Positions 1 through 7,942 of a stretch of 64,000 bases of DNA are shown one piece after another. Source of the stretch: Streptomyces griseoviridis (lineage in GTDB: Bacteria > Actinomycetota > Actinomycetes > Streptomycetales > Streptomycetaceae). The notes under the pieces are model-generated. The model worked only from the letters and a program-made list of their open reading frames with translations. It was not told the origin of the DNA and made no database searches. Numbering within the stretch: the first letter of the stretch is position 1; every line of letters starts with the position of its first letter. The stretch lies in NCBI GenBank assembly GCA_014649155.1, contig BMSM01000015.1, positions 103,665 through 167,664 of the forward strand, read 5' to 3'. The translations under genes and the position numbers were made by a program.

Positions 1-34
1 CGTACGTGCGGGCGTGGTCGATGAGGGGTTGCAT
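1..34 (-). CDS. 5' end of a leftward gene (beta-carbonic-anhydrase-like N terminus?)
   Basis: Only the first eleven codons (MQPLIDHARTY) lie in the window, read leftwards from an ATG at 34-32. A strong ribosome binding site, AGGAGG, lies about 10 nt upstream of that ATG on the minus strand, which is why I accept such a short fragment. The N terminus reminds me of stand-alone Streptomyces beta-carbonic anhydrases, but eleven residues cannot prove it. It lies about 80 bp downstream of the small secreted-protein gene on the same strand, so the two are probably co-transcribed. Confidence 0.4.
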   Translation of the reverse strand, partial: MQPLIDHARTY

Positions 35-113
35 GAGGGTGTTTTCCTCCTGGCGCGCAGTGGGGGCGCGTCGGACGGGCAGGTGACAGAGGTGGGGGCT
101 GCTGCGGGCAGGC

Positions 114-515
114 TCAGCAGCGGAACACCTGGAGTGCCGCCGGGGTGCGGTCCGTCGAGGGTCTCGACGGCCGCCGGTGCCCGGGGTCGGGCGGGGCCGG
201 GTCGGAGACGGCCGGGGTGGGCCGGCTCGTGAGCGGCCGCTCGGCGGCCTGTGGCGCACCGGCGGCGGTGGCGCGGTGCCGGTCGCGCGGACGCAGGGGA
301 CCGGTCGGGTCCCCGGGCCGGCCGGCGTCGTGACAGCTGACGGTCTCCGTGCGGAGGGCCCGTCCGGCGGGGTCGGCCCCGGTCGGGGCTTTGGCCACGG
401 CTTCACGAGTCGTATGCGCGGATGCGAACGGAGCACTCGGTGCGAAGAGCTGGAGGGCGAGCAGGGCGGCGGCGAGGAAGGAGATGACGGATCGGGCCGT
501 CGTGCCTCGGAACAT
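114..515 (-). CDS. small secreted or membrane-anchored hypothetical protein
   Basis: A 133-residue protein with a short basic N terminus, a hydrophobic stretch (about residues 10-30, ending near PFASAH) that looks like a signal peptide or single membrane anchor, and then a low-complexity Pro/Arg/Thr/Asp-rich tail with only two cysteines. I recognise no domain. It is separated from zapE, which is transcribed towards it, by about 200 bp containing a palindrome and two TTGACC elements, so it probably has its own promoter. Being followed at 34 by another leftward gene, it may be the first gene of a two-gene operon. Confidence 0.6.
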   Translation of the reverse strand: MFRGTTARSVISFLAAALLALQLFAPSAPFASAHTTREAVAKAPTGADPAGRALRTETVSCHDAGRPGDPTGPLRPRDRHRATAAGAPQAAERPLTSRPTPAVSDPAPPDPGHRRPSRPSTDRTPAALQVFRC

Positions 516-721
516 GCGCCCCCCTCCGCGACGTTCGAACGTTTTACGAAGACCAAGTCTTGGTCAATGACTGGTCAAGAGAGACGGTAACCCGGCGGAG
601 TCGTTTGCAGGGTTAACTCGACGTTTCGAGTCTGAAGAGAGCGTGAAAAGAGCGGGCGGGTGGCGTGAACACCCCCTTGCCCGGGGCGCTTTCGGCGTGC
701 TGCGCGGGGTGGGGCGCCGCC
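516..721. promoter_or_regulatory. intergenic region with palindrome and repeated TTGACC elements
   Basis: Between the small secreted-protein gene and zapE. It holds a 15-bp perfect palindrome GACCAAG-T-CTTGGTC at 551-565. On the minus strand there are two TTGACC hexamers (578-573 and 567-562) exactly 11 bp apart, either of which could be a -35 element for the leftward gene at 515. A second inverted repeat, ACTCGA-N4-TCGAGT at 616-631, could be the terminator of zapE or a second operator. No protein is recognisable. Confidence 0.4.
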
Positions 722-1858
722 TCAGCGGGTGTCGACGAGGCGGGCCGCGTCGCGGGCCAGCGCGGTCAGCCGGGAGATCGCGCGGAAGTACTTCTTGCGG
801 TACCCGCCGTTCAGCATGTCCTCACCGAACAGCTGGTCGAAGGGGAGCCCGGAGGCGAGGACCGGCACCTCGCGGTCGTAGAGCCGGTCCGCGAGCACCA
901 CGAGGCGCAGCGCCGTCGACTGGTCCGGCACCGGACGCACCCCGGTGAGGCACACGGCGCTCAGGTCGCCGGTCAGCGCGCCGTAGCGGCTGGGGTGGAC
1001 CCGGGCGAGGTGGTCCAGCAGGTCGGGGAAGGCGTCCAGGGAGGCGCCGGCGGTGGCGTGCGCGGCCCGGGTGACCTGCTCGTCGGAGTACGGCGCCGGT
1101 GCCTCGGGCAGGCCGCGGTGGCGGTAGTCCTCGCCGTCGATGCGCAGGGTGCGGAAGTGGGCGGACAGGCCCTGGATCTCGCGCAGGAAGTCGGCCGCCG
1201 CGAACCGGCCCTCGCCGAGCTTGCCGGGCAGCGTGTTGGAGGTGGCGGCCAGCGCCACGCCCGCCTCCACCAGCCGGGCCAGCAGGCTGGAGACGAGGAC
1301 GGTGTCGCCCGGGTCGTCCAGTTCGAACTCGTCGATGCACAGCAGCCGGTGCCCGGACAGGGTCCGCACGGTCTGCTGGAAGCCGAGGGCGCCGACCAGG
1401 TTGGTCAGCTCCACGAAGGTGCCGAACGCCTTGCGGGAGGGCTCGGCGTCGGTGGCGTGCCACAGGGAGGCGAGCAGGTGGGTCTTGCCGACGCCGTAAC
1501 CGCCGTCCAGGTAGACACCGCGGGGGCCCGCGGGGGCCTTCGGCGCCTTGCTCCGGCCGAATCCGAACAGGCCACGCCGCCCGCCCGCCGCCGGCGTCCC
1601 GCCGAGCCCGGCCGCGAAGTCCTCCAGCACCCGCACGGCCTCGCTCTGGCTGGGCTGCGCCGGGTCCGGTACGTATGTGTCGAATCGCACCGAGTCGAAC
1701 CGCGGCGGTGGCACCATCTCGGCCACCAGCCGGTCCGCCGGGACACGCGGCTCGCGGGCGCACAGGGACAGCGGGGCGGTGTCCGCGCCGTCCGCCAGGG
1801 GGGCGGAGGCGGCGGGGCCGGAGGTGGCGGGGCCGGAGGCCGGGGAGGGAGACGACAC
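722..1858 (-). CDS. zapE: cell division protein ZapE (AFG1-like ATPase)
   Basis: ATPase of the ZapE/AFG1 family, which in Escherichia coli binds the Z-ring and modulates FtsZ bundling. The P-loop is visible as GGYGVGKTH about a third of the way in, followed by a Walker B motif in LLCIDEFELDD and an ATSNTLP sensor segment, all typical of the family. I choose the GTG at 1858 (protein starting VSSPSP, about 378 residues) because the conserved portion begins well after it; an ATG at 1897 in the same frame would overlap the first codon of the divergent reductase gene. The poorly conserved Ala/Gly-rich N terminus makes the exact start uncertain. The gene is back to back with the rightward RibD-like gene. 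Confidence 0.88.
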   Translation of the reverse strand: MSSPSPASGPATSGPAASAPLADGADTAPLSLCAREPRVPADRLVAEMVPPPRFDSVRFDTYVPDPAQPSQSEAVRVLEDFAAGLGGTPAAGGRRGLFGFGRSKAPKAPAGPRGVYLDGGYGVGKTHLLASLWHATDAEPSRKAFGTFVELTNLVGALGFQQTVRTLSGHRLLCIDEFELDDPGDTVLVSSLLARLVEAGVALAATSNTLPGKLGEGRFAAADFLREIQGLSAHFRTLRIDGEDYRHRGLPEAPAPYSDEQVTRAAHATAGASLDAFPDLLDHLARVHPSRYGALTGDLSAVCLTGVRPVPDQSTALRLVVLADRLYDREVPVLASGLPFDQLFGEDMLNGGYRKKYFRAISRLTALARDAARLVDTR

Positions 1859-1895
1859 GGTTCGCCATGCTAGTTGCCGTGGAACACTGCACCGC

Positions 1896-2708
1896 ATGCG
1901 ACGCCTGTTCCCTGTGACCGATCAGACAGCAGCGCCGGCGCCCTCCGGGGAGGCCGAGCGGGAGTGGAGCCTCGCGGAGCTGGCCGCCGCCTACGCCTAT
2001 CCCGCGCTCGGCGGTGACCGGCCGGGCGGCGGGGGGCCGGACGTGTGGCTGCGGGCCAACATGGTCTCCTCCCTCGACGGGGCCGCCCAGCACGACGGCC
2101 GCTCCCACCCCCTCTCCGGCGCCACCGACATGCGGATCTTCGGCACGCTGCGGGCGCTGGCCGACGTGGTCGTGGCCGGTGCCGAGACGGTCCGCCAGGA
2201 GGGATACCGCCCGGCCAGGGTGCGGGACGCGTTCGCGGCGGCGCGGCGGGCCGCCGGGCAGGCGCCGGTGCCGGCGATCGCCGTGGTCAGCGCCGGTCTT
2301 GAGCTGGACTTCTCGCTGCCGCTGTTCGCCGCGCCGCCGGTGCCCACGCTGCTCCTGACCGGCGCCGCGGCACCGGCCGACCGGGTCGCCGCGGCGGAGC
2401 GGGCCGGCGTCCGCGTGGTGGTCGCCGGGGACGGCGCCGGCGTGGACCCCGCGCGGGCGGTCGCGGAGCTGGCCGGGCTCGGCCTCCGACGGCTGCTGAC
2501 CGAGGGCGGGCCGCGGCTGCTGGGCCAGTTCGTCGCGGCCGGGGTCCTCGACGAGCTGTGCCTGACCGTGTCCCCGACGCTGACGGCGGGGGACGCGCAG
2601 CGGATCGCCGGGGGCCCGTCCCTCGCGGTGCCGCGGCGGTTCGAGCTGGCCTCCCTCTTGGAGGAGGAAGGTTTCCTCTATGCCTGCTACCGGCGGCCCG
2701 CAGGGTAG
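1896..2708 (+). CDS. pyrimidine reductase family protein (RibD C-terminal domain)
   Basis: About 270 residues with the dihydrofolate-reductase-like fold of the RibD C-terminal domain. Family hallmarks are visible: LRANMVSSLDGAAQHDGRSH near the N terminus, then GATDMRIFGTLRALADVVVAGAETV, and a late LLTEGGPRLLGQF motif. In riboflavin synthesis this domain reduces the ribosylaminopyrimidine with NADPH, but this gene is stand-alone, lacks the RibD deaminase domain and is not near other rib genes, so its substrate is unknown. The ATG at 1896 was chosen because homologues begin close to it; the frame is open further upstream but that sequence reads as zapE on the other strand. Confidence 0.85.
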   Translation: MRRLFPVTDQTAAPAPSGEAEREWSLAELAAAYAYPALGGDRPGGGGPDVWLRANMVSSLDGAAQHDGRSHPLSGATDMRIFGTLRALADVVVAGAETVRQEGYRPARVRDAFAAARRAAGQAPVPAIAVVSAGLELDFSLPLFAAPPVPTLLLTGAAAPADRVAAAERAGVRVVVAGDGAGVDPARAVAELAGLGLRRLLTEGGPRLLGQFVAAGVLDELCLTVSPTLTAGDAQRIAGGPSLAVPRRFELASLLEEEGFLYACYRRPAG

Positions 2709-2933
2709 GGGGCGAGACCGGAAGGTCCGGCATTCGGGTATATGTTCGGCGGGTACCGCGCCGCCGGGAACCCTGCCGGGAATCGGCGGAATCCGCCATT
2801 CCGCTTACCGCGCGACGGGCACACTGATTGCGTCAGTACCCGTGGGATCACGGGGCAGGATGGTTTCCTCAAGGGCCGGAACACGGCTACCGGAGGGAGG
2901 GCCCGAGCGGCCCTCGAGGGAGAAGGGGCGCTG
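2709..2933 (+). promoter_or_regulatory. intergenic region with strong hairpin
   Basis: This gap contains a nested inverted repeat at 2779-2802: GGAAT and ATTCC flank GGCGGA-A-TCCGCC, a stem of about 11 bp with one bulged base. It lies about 70 bp after the reductase stop and about 130 bp before the next gene, so it could be the terminator of the former or an operator for the latter. A GGGTATATG sequence at 2737-2745 is unusually AT-rich here and may be part of a promoter. Confidence 0.35.
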
Positions 2934-3407
2934 GTGTTCACAAGCGTTTTGATGATCGAGAAGGCCCTGACGTCCGCCGACGTCGAGTTCGTCACCACCT
3001 TGCACGGGGACGAGTCCGTCTCCTTCCACGTGCTGCTCCAGCCGCGCGGCGACCAGGCGGACCGGCTGCTGCGGGCCATCGACGACGTCGCGCTCGGCGA
3101 GCTGGACGAGGCGGTCCGCGAGGGCGAGACGCCCGAGGGCGAGGAGGCGCTGAGCACGGGGCGGCGGGCCCTGGAGGTCTCCCTGACCGCGCTGCGCGCC
3201 TCGGGCAGCGCGGCGGCGGGCCGGCTGATCGACGCCCACCCGCTGGACGAGTTGCAGTCCCTCGTGCAGGAGGTCGGCGCCGACGAGGTGATCGTGCTGA
3301 CCGACCCGCACTACGTGGAGGAGTTCTTCCACCGGGACTGGGCCTCGCGGGCCCGGCACAAGGTCGGTGTCCCGGTGCTGAAGCTGTTCTCGCACAGCGA
3401 GGCGTGA
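2934..3407 (+). CDS. conserved actinobacterial hypothetical protein
   Basis: A 157-residue soluble acidic protein starting at GTG 2934 (VFTSVLMIEKALTSADVEF). The GTG is preceded at a good distance by the purine-rich site GAGGGAGAAGGGG (2916-2928), which decides the start over codons further upstream. The C-terminal half (DELQSLVQEVGADEVIVLTDPHYVEEFFHRDW then VGVPVLKLFSHSE) has the alternating beta-alpha pattern of a universal-stress-protein-like or Rossmann-like fold. I do not recognise a catalytic motif. Orthologues sit beside murC in other Streptomyces as far as I recall. Function unknown. Confidence 0.75.
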   Translation: MFTSVLMIEKALTSADVEFVTTLHGDESVSFHVLLQPRGDQADRLLRAIDDVALGELDEAVREGETPEGEEALSTGRRALEVSLTALRASGSAAAGRLIDAHPLDELQSLVQEVGADEVIVLTDPHYVEEFFHRDWASRARHKVGVPVLKLFSHSEA

Positions 3408-3533
3408 GCCCGGCCGCTCCCGACGCCGGTCGGCGGGCGTGCGGCGCACGGCATAGGCTGGCCACCGCACGTCCGCCGTACGTCCCCCGTACCCCGCGGA
3501 CCCCCACGGAACAGCACGCACAGGGAGACAGAC

Positions 3534-4922
3534 ATGGCACCCGGCCTCCCCACCGCCATGGACCGACCGCACTTCATCGGCATCGGCGGCGCCGGAATGT
3601 CGGGGATCGCCAAGATCCTCGCGCAGCGCGGCGCCAAGGTGGCCGGCAGCGACGCGAAGGACTCCGCGACCGCCGAGGCGCTGCGCGCGCTGGGGGCGAC
3701 GGTCCACATCGGGCACGCCGCCGAGCACCTCGCCGATGACGCGAGCTGCGTGGTCGTCTCCTCCGCGATCCGCGCCGACAACCCGGAACTGGCCCGCGCC
3801 GCCGAGCTGGGCGTCCCGGTCGTCCACCGCTCCGACGCCCTCGCCGCCCTGATGGACGGCGCGCGTCCGCTCGCGGTCGCCGGCACCCACGGCAAGACCA
3901 CCACCACCTCGATGCTGGCGGTCGCCCTGGCCGAGCTGGGCCTGGACCCGTCGTACGCCATCGGCGGCGACCTGGACGCGCCCGGCTCCAACGCGCTGCA
4001 CGGCGACGGCGAGATCTTCGTCGCCGAGGCCGACGAGTCCGACCGCAGCTTCCACACGTACGCCCCCGAGGTCGCCATCGTCCTCAACGTGGAGCTGGAC
4101 CACCACGCCAACTACGCCTCGCTGGAAGAGATCTACGAGTCCTTCGAGACCTTCGCGGGACGGATCGTGCCCGGCGGCACGCTGGTGGTCTCCGCCGACC
4201 ACGAGGGCGCCCGGGAGCTGACCCGGCGGCTGGCCGGAGCGGTGCGGACGGTGACGTACGGCGAGGCCGCCGACGCCGACGTACGCATCCTGTCCGTGGT
4301 CGCGCGGGGCCTCAGGAGCGAGGTCACCGTCGTCCTGGACGGCGCGGAGCTGACCTTCACCGTCTCCGTCCCCGGCCGGCACTACGCGTCCAACGCGGTG
4401 GCCGCCCTGGCGGCGGGCGTGGCGCTCGGCGTCCCGGCGGCCGACCTGGCCGCCGCGCTGGCCGCGTACACCGGGGTCAAGCGGCGGCTCCAGCTCAAGG
4501 GCGAGGCGGCCGGCGTCCAGGTCATCGACTCCTACGCCCACCACCCGACCGAGATGACCGCCGACCTGGAGGCGATGCGCGCGGCGGCCGGCGACGCCCG
4601 CATCCTCGTCGTCTTCCAGCCCCACCTGTTCTCCCGCACCCAGGAACTCGGCAAGGAGATGGGCCAGGCGCTCACGCTCGCCGACGCCTCCGTCGTCCTC
4701 GACATCTACCCGGCCCGCGAGGACCCGGTTCCCGGCGTCACCAGCGACCTGGTCATCGAGGCGGCCCGCGCGGCCGGCGCGGAGGTCTCCGCGCTCCGCG
4801 ACCCGGCGCGGGTGCCGGACGCGGTCGCGGGAATGGTCCGGCCCGGTGATCTCGTTCTCACCATGGGCGCGGGCGACGTCACCGACCTCGGCCCGCTGAT
4901 CCTGGACCGTCTGAGCAAGTAG
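3534..4922 (+). CDS. murC: UDP-N-acetylmuramate--L-alanine ligase
   Basis: Cytoplasmic ATP-dependent ligase that adds L-alanine to UDP-MurNAc, the first amino-acid step of peptidoglycan precursor synthesis. The 462-residue protein shows the N-terminal Rossmann motif (FIGIGGAGMSGIAKIL), the Mur-ligase ATP loop GTHGKTTTTSML, the EADESD metal/substrate motif, the ELDHHANY segment, DSYAHHPTE, and a C-terminal MGAGDVTDLGPLIL. The length is normal for MurC. The start at 3534 is preceded by AGGGAGA. It stands outside the dcw cluster, as in other Streptomyces, and is followed 14 bp later by msrB. Confidence 0.96.
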   Translation: MAPGLPTAMDRPHFIGIGGAGMSGIAKILAQRGAKVAGSDAKDSATAEALRALGATVHIGHAAEHLADDASCVVVSSAIRADNPELARAAELGVPVVHRSDALAALMDGARPLAVAGTHGKTTTTSMLAVALAELGLDPSYAIGGDLDAPGSNALHGDGEIFVAEADESDRSFHTYAPEVAIVLNVELDHHANYASLEEIYESFETFAGRIVPGGTLVVSADHEGARELTRRLAGAVRTVTYGEAADADVRILSVVARGLRSEVTVVLDGAELTFTVSVPGRHYASNAVAALAAGVALGVPAADLAAALAAYTGVKRRLQLKGEAAGVQVIDSYAHHPTEMTADLEAMRAAAGDARILVVFQPHLFSRTQELGKEMGQALTLADASVVLDIYPAREDPVPGVTSDLVIEAARAAGAEVSALRDPARVPDAVAGMVRPGDLVLTMGAGDVTDLGPLILDRLSK

Positions 4923-4936
4923 GGAGCTGAGCACTC

Positions 4937-5350
4937 ATGGCGTACGACGTCGAGAAGCCGGACGAGCAGTGGCGCGCGGAGCTGTCCCCGGCCGAGTACG
5001 CCGTCCTGCGGCAGGCCGGCACCGAGCCCGCGTTCGTGGGTGAGTACACCGACACCAGGACCGAGGGCGTCTACTCCTGCCGGGCCTGCGGCGCGGAGCT
5101 GTTCACCTCGGACACCAAGTTCGAGTCGCACTGCGGCTGGCCGTCCTTCTACGACCCGAAGGACACCGGCGCGGTCGAGCTGATCGAGGACCGGTCCCAC
5201 GGGATGGTCCGCACCGAGGTGCGCTGCGCCCGGTGCGGCTCGCACCTCGGACACGTCTTCGAGGGCGAGGGGTACCCGACCCCGACCGACCAGCGGTACT
5301 GCATCAACTCCATCTCGCTGCGGCTGCGGCCGCAGGAGAACGCCGGCTGA
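4937..5350 (+). CDS. msrB: peptide-methionine (R)-S-oxide reductase
   Basis: MsrB reduces methionine-R-sulfoxide in damaged proteins. The 137-residue protein has the two structural zinc CxxC pairs (CRACG near residue 47 and CARCGSHLGHVF near residue 97) and the C-terminal RYCINSISL segment carrying the catalytic cysteine. It begins 14 bp after murC with a GGGAGC site, so it is probably co-transcribed with murC. The pairing with a cell-wall ligase is conserved in Streptomyces as far as I recall and has no obvious biochemical reason. Confidence 0.95.
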   Translation: MAYDVEKPDEQWRAELSPAEYAVLRQAGTEPAFVGEYTDTRTEGVYSCRACGAELFTSDTKFESHCGWPSFYDPKDTGAVELIEDRSHGMVRTEVRCARCGSHLGHVFEGEGYPTPTDQRYCINSISLRLRPQENAG

Positions 5351-5811
5351 TCGGACACGTTCCCCGAGGCCCGGCCTCCACGGGGACGAGGAGTCACCGG
5401 CCTGGGCGGGCCGCGTCGTCGAGGACGCCGCGGCCCGCCGTGCCGCCCGGATCGTGGAGCGGTCCGCCGTCCGGGCCTTCCCGGACAGCGGCCCGGCGGC
5501 CACCGGGGAGTACGACCACCTGGCGGAGCAGTGGGCCCGGGAGCACCCGGGGGAGGACCCCGGCGCCCGGGACGCGGTGGAGCTGCGGCTCCGCCCGCGG
5601 TGCTCGCCGCGGGTGTGGCGGGCGGGTCCGCGAGCCGGCGCTCGCGGAACTCCGCCCGGCGGGCGCCGGGCCGCACGTGTGCCGGGTGCCCCGGAGCGCC
5701 TGAGCGCGCGGTGGGCGCGGGGCGCGACCGCGGGCGGGTGGTGCGCGCCGGGCGGGTGCTGACGCGTGAGGCGCCCGCGCACGTCCTGATCGAGCGCGGA
5801 GCCGCCGCCGG
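5351..5811 (+). other. 460-bp gap with possible decayed coding sequence
   Basis: No intact gene. From the end of msrB to about 5610 one frame reads as plausible actinobacterial protein (GDEESPAWAGRVVEDAAARR, then RAFPDSGPAATGEYDHLAEQ and WAREHPGEDPGARDAVEL) with no good start codon. After that the same frame becomes a Gly/Arg/Pro-rich string while sensible-looking protein continues in other frames (EPALAELRPAGAGPHVCRV, later RVVRAGRVLTREAPAHVLIE). This is what a frameshifted, decaying gene would look like, but no family is recognisable. The LysR gene ends at the right edge. Confidence 0.25.
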
Positions 5812-6741
5812 TCAGGGGGTGCGGGCCGGTCCGGCCCGGTGGGTTCCGGTGAGCAGCTCCTCGGCGTGCTTGCGGAACGCGGTGACCAGACGGCCGCGGT
5901 CGCCGGCGCGCGTGGCGAGGACGACCTGGCTCGGTTCGACCCCGCGCAACGGGACGGTGGTGAGGCTGGGGTGCAGGCCGGTCGCGTGGTCGAGGGGCGG
6001 CCCGATGGCCACGGCCCGCCCGGCGGCGATGAGTTCGTGCTTGTCCTCCAGCGCCTCGACCAGGGGCCCTTCGGGCGCGGGCCGCCCGTCGGGCCGGGGG
6101 TCGAGCCGCCAGTAGGCGTTCAGCAGCGGGTCGGACTGGCGTACGTGGGGGATCGGCTCGTCGGCGATGTCGTCGAGGGTGACGGACTCCCGGCCGGCCA
6201 GCCGGTGGTCCCGGGGCACGACCAGCACACGCGGTTCGTCGTGGAGGACGGTGACGCGCAGCCGGTCGGTGGGGAACGGCAGCCGCGTCACCACCGCGTC
6301 GACGCGGTGCTCCAGCAGCGCGCCGCGCGAGTCGTTCCAGTCGAGCAGACGGGTGTGGACCTCGGCGTCGGGATGGCGGTCCCGCAGGGCCCGTACGGCC
6401 GCGGTGACGACCAGCCCCCTGGTGTAGCCGACGGTGATGCTGCCGGGCCGGGCCGCGGCCCGGGTGCGGGCCATCGCCTCGGCCGCGTCGCGCAGCAGCC
6501 GCTCGGCCCGGGGCAGGAAGACCTCGCCGGCCTCGCTGAGCCGGGTGCCGCGCGTGGTGCGGTCGAGCAGGCGGGCGCCCACCTGCTGTTCGAGGCGGCG
6601 GATCTGCCGGCTCAGCGACGGCTGGGTGGTGTGCAGCGCCTCGGCGGCACGGCCGAAGTGCCGGTGCTCGGCGACCACCGTGAAGCACTGCACCAGGCGG
6701 AGGTCGAGGTCCACGGGCGCGGGGAAGCGTTCGGACACCAC
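5812..6741 (-). CDS. LysR-family transcriptional regulator
   Basis: A 309-residue regulator. The N-terminal winged helix-turn-helix is clear (LRLVQCFTVVAEHRHFGRAA, then TTQPSLSRQIRRLEQQVGARLL), followed by a type-2 periplasmic-binding-like effector domain (VTVLHDEPRVLVVPRDHRLA is in its core). It is divergent from the epoxide hydrolase operon with about 90 bp between starts, the classic LysR arrangement, and that gap holds a perfect 8-bp-arm inverted repeat. I infer that it autoregulates and controls the hydrolase / fumarylacetoacetase-fold operon in response to a substrate or product. The start could also be the GTG ten codons further in. Confidence 0.9.
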   Translation of the reverse strand: MVSERFPAPVDLDLRLVQCFTVVAEHRHFGRAAEALHTTQPSLSRQIRRLEQQVGARLLDRTTRGTRLSEAGEVFLPRAERLLRDAAEAMARTRAAARPGSITVGYTRGLVVTAAVRALRDRHPDAEVHTRLLDWNDSRGALLEHRVDAVVTRLPFPTDRLRVTVLHDEPRVLVVPRDHRLAGRESVTLDDIADEPIPHVRQSDPLLNAYWRLDPRPDGRPAPEGPLVEALEDKHELIAAGRAVAIGPPLDHATGLHPSLTTVPLRGVEPSQVVLATRAGDRGRLVTAFRKHAEELLTGTHRAGPARTP

Positions 6742-6756
6742 CCCACCCTAGCTGGT

Positions 6757-6777
6757 GTCATACGCGGACCGTATGAC
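6757..6777. promoter_or_regulatory. LysR operator candidate
   Basis: Perfect inverted repeat GTCATACG-N5-CGTATGAC in the gap between the divergent LysR and epoxide hydrolase genes. It contains the T-N11-A core typical of LysR boxes (ATAC-N7-GTAT). It lies 15 bp upstream of the LysR start and about 55 bp upstream of the hydrolase start, so one regulator could act on both promoters. Confidence 0.6.
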
Positions 6778-6832
6778 GTGTACCGGAACAATCATTGGAC
6801 CGCGCACTCGTCGTGGCCGCACCGTGGTGACC

Positions 6833-7942
6833 ATGACATCGGACAGCGTGACACCGTTTCCTATCGCCCTTCCGGACAGTGCCCTGGAGGATCTGGGGGA
6901 CCGGCTGCGCCGCGTACGCCTGGCCGGCCGGGAGACCGTGCCGGACAGCGGACAGGGGGTGCCGCGGGAACGCCTGGAGGAGCTGCTGGAGTACTGGGCC
7001 ACCGGGTACGACTGGCGCGATCTGGAGCGGCGGCTCAACGAGCTGGGCCAGTTCCGCACGACCATCGACGGTCTCGGCCTCCACTTCATGCACGTGCGCT
7101 CGCCCCGCCCCGGCGCCACCCCCCTGTTGCTGCTGCACGGGTGGCCGGGCTCGTTCCTGGAGTTCCTCAAGACCGTCGGCCCGCTCACCGAGCGCGGTTT
7201 CCACCTGGTCGTGCCCTCGATGCCCGGCTACGGCTTCTCCGACCACCCCGTCTCGACCGGCTGGGACCCGGACCGGATCGCCCGCGCGTACGGCGTGCTC
7301 ATGCGGCGCCTCGGCTACGACTCCTACCTGGCCCAGGGAGGCGACTGGGGCGGTGTCGTAGCGACCCGCATGGGGGCGCAGCGCCCGGCGGGCCTGCGGG
7401 CGATCCACGTCAACTTCCCCGAGTTCCTCGCCGCGCCACCGGTCGGCGACGATCCGACCCCGGAGGAGAAGGCCGCGCTCGAACAGGGCAGCCACTTCCT
7501 CGCCGTCCACTCGGGGTACCACGTCGTGCAGCGCACCCGGCCGCAGACCATCGGCTACGCCCTGACCGACTCCCCGGCCGGGCAGGCCGCCTGGATCTAC
7601 GAGAAGTTCCTCGACTGGGCCCGGCCGGGCGCCCTCACCCCCGACGAGATCCTCGACCACATCTCCCTGTACTGGTTCACCGGCACCGCCGCTTCCGCCG
7701 CCCGCCTGTACTGGGAGTACGCCCGGCAGCCGCTCGTTCCGGCCGAGGTGGACCTTCCCGTCGGGGTCAGCGTCTTCCCGGACGAACTGACGCGCACCCC
7801 GCGCGTCTGGGCCGAGCGCGCCTACCGCGACCTGCGGTACTTCAACGACGACATCCCGGCGGGCGGCCACTTCGCCGCTCTGGAGCAGCCCGCGCTGTTC
7901 GTCGAGGAGATCGTCAGGTTCGCTCGGGCGGTGGCCGCGTGA
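6833..7942 (+). CDS. epoxide hydrolase family protein (alpha/beta hydrolase)
   Basis: About 370 residues. An N-terminal lid domain of the EHN type (PFPIALPDSALEDLGDRLRR, then DWRDLERRLNELGQF) precedes an alpha/beta-hydrolase core with the oxyanion motif LLLLHGWPGSFLEF and the nucleophile elbow GGDWGG (Asp nucleophile), as in microsomal/juvenile-hormone-type epoxide hydrolases. The C terminus has PAGGHFAALEQP, which supplies the catalytic His. I start at ATG 6833 (MTSDSVTP) because upstream codons fall inside the operator. The stop overlaps a GTG that opens the short SDR remnant, and a hydrolase for an aromatic or cyclic substrate fits the downstream FAH-fold gene. Confidence 0.88.
   Translation: MTSDSVTPFPIALPDSALEDLGDRLRRVRLAGRETVPDSGQGVPRERLEELLEYWATGYDWRDLERRLNELGQFRTTIDGLGLHFMHVRSPRPGATPLLLLHGWPGSFLEFLKTVGPLTERGFHLVVPSMPGYGFSDHPVSTGWDPDRIARAYGVLMRRLGYDSYLAQGGDWGGVVATRMGAQRPAGLRAIHVNFPEFLAAPPVGDDPTPEEKAALEQGSHFLAVHSGYHVVQRTRPQTIGYALTDSPAGQAAWIYEKFLDWARPGALTPDEILDHISLYWFTGTAASAARLYWEYARQPLVPAEVDLPVGVSVFPDELTRTPRVWAERAYRDLRYFNDDIPAGGHFAALEQPALFVEEIVRFARAVAA

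Noticed and set aside
551..578. PHO-box-like 11-bp direct repeat (TTGACC twice) before the small secreted gene
   Set aside because: The 11-bp phase fits PhoP, but the sequence lacks the TTCA-type core of the Streptomyces PHO box and only two units exist, so I did not call a PhoP site.
2805..4934. 709-codon open frame on the minus strand opposite murC
   Set aside because: Opposes murC, whose motifs are complete; no domain in the antisense translation.
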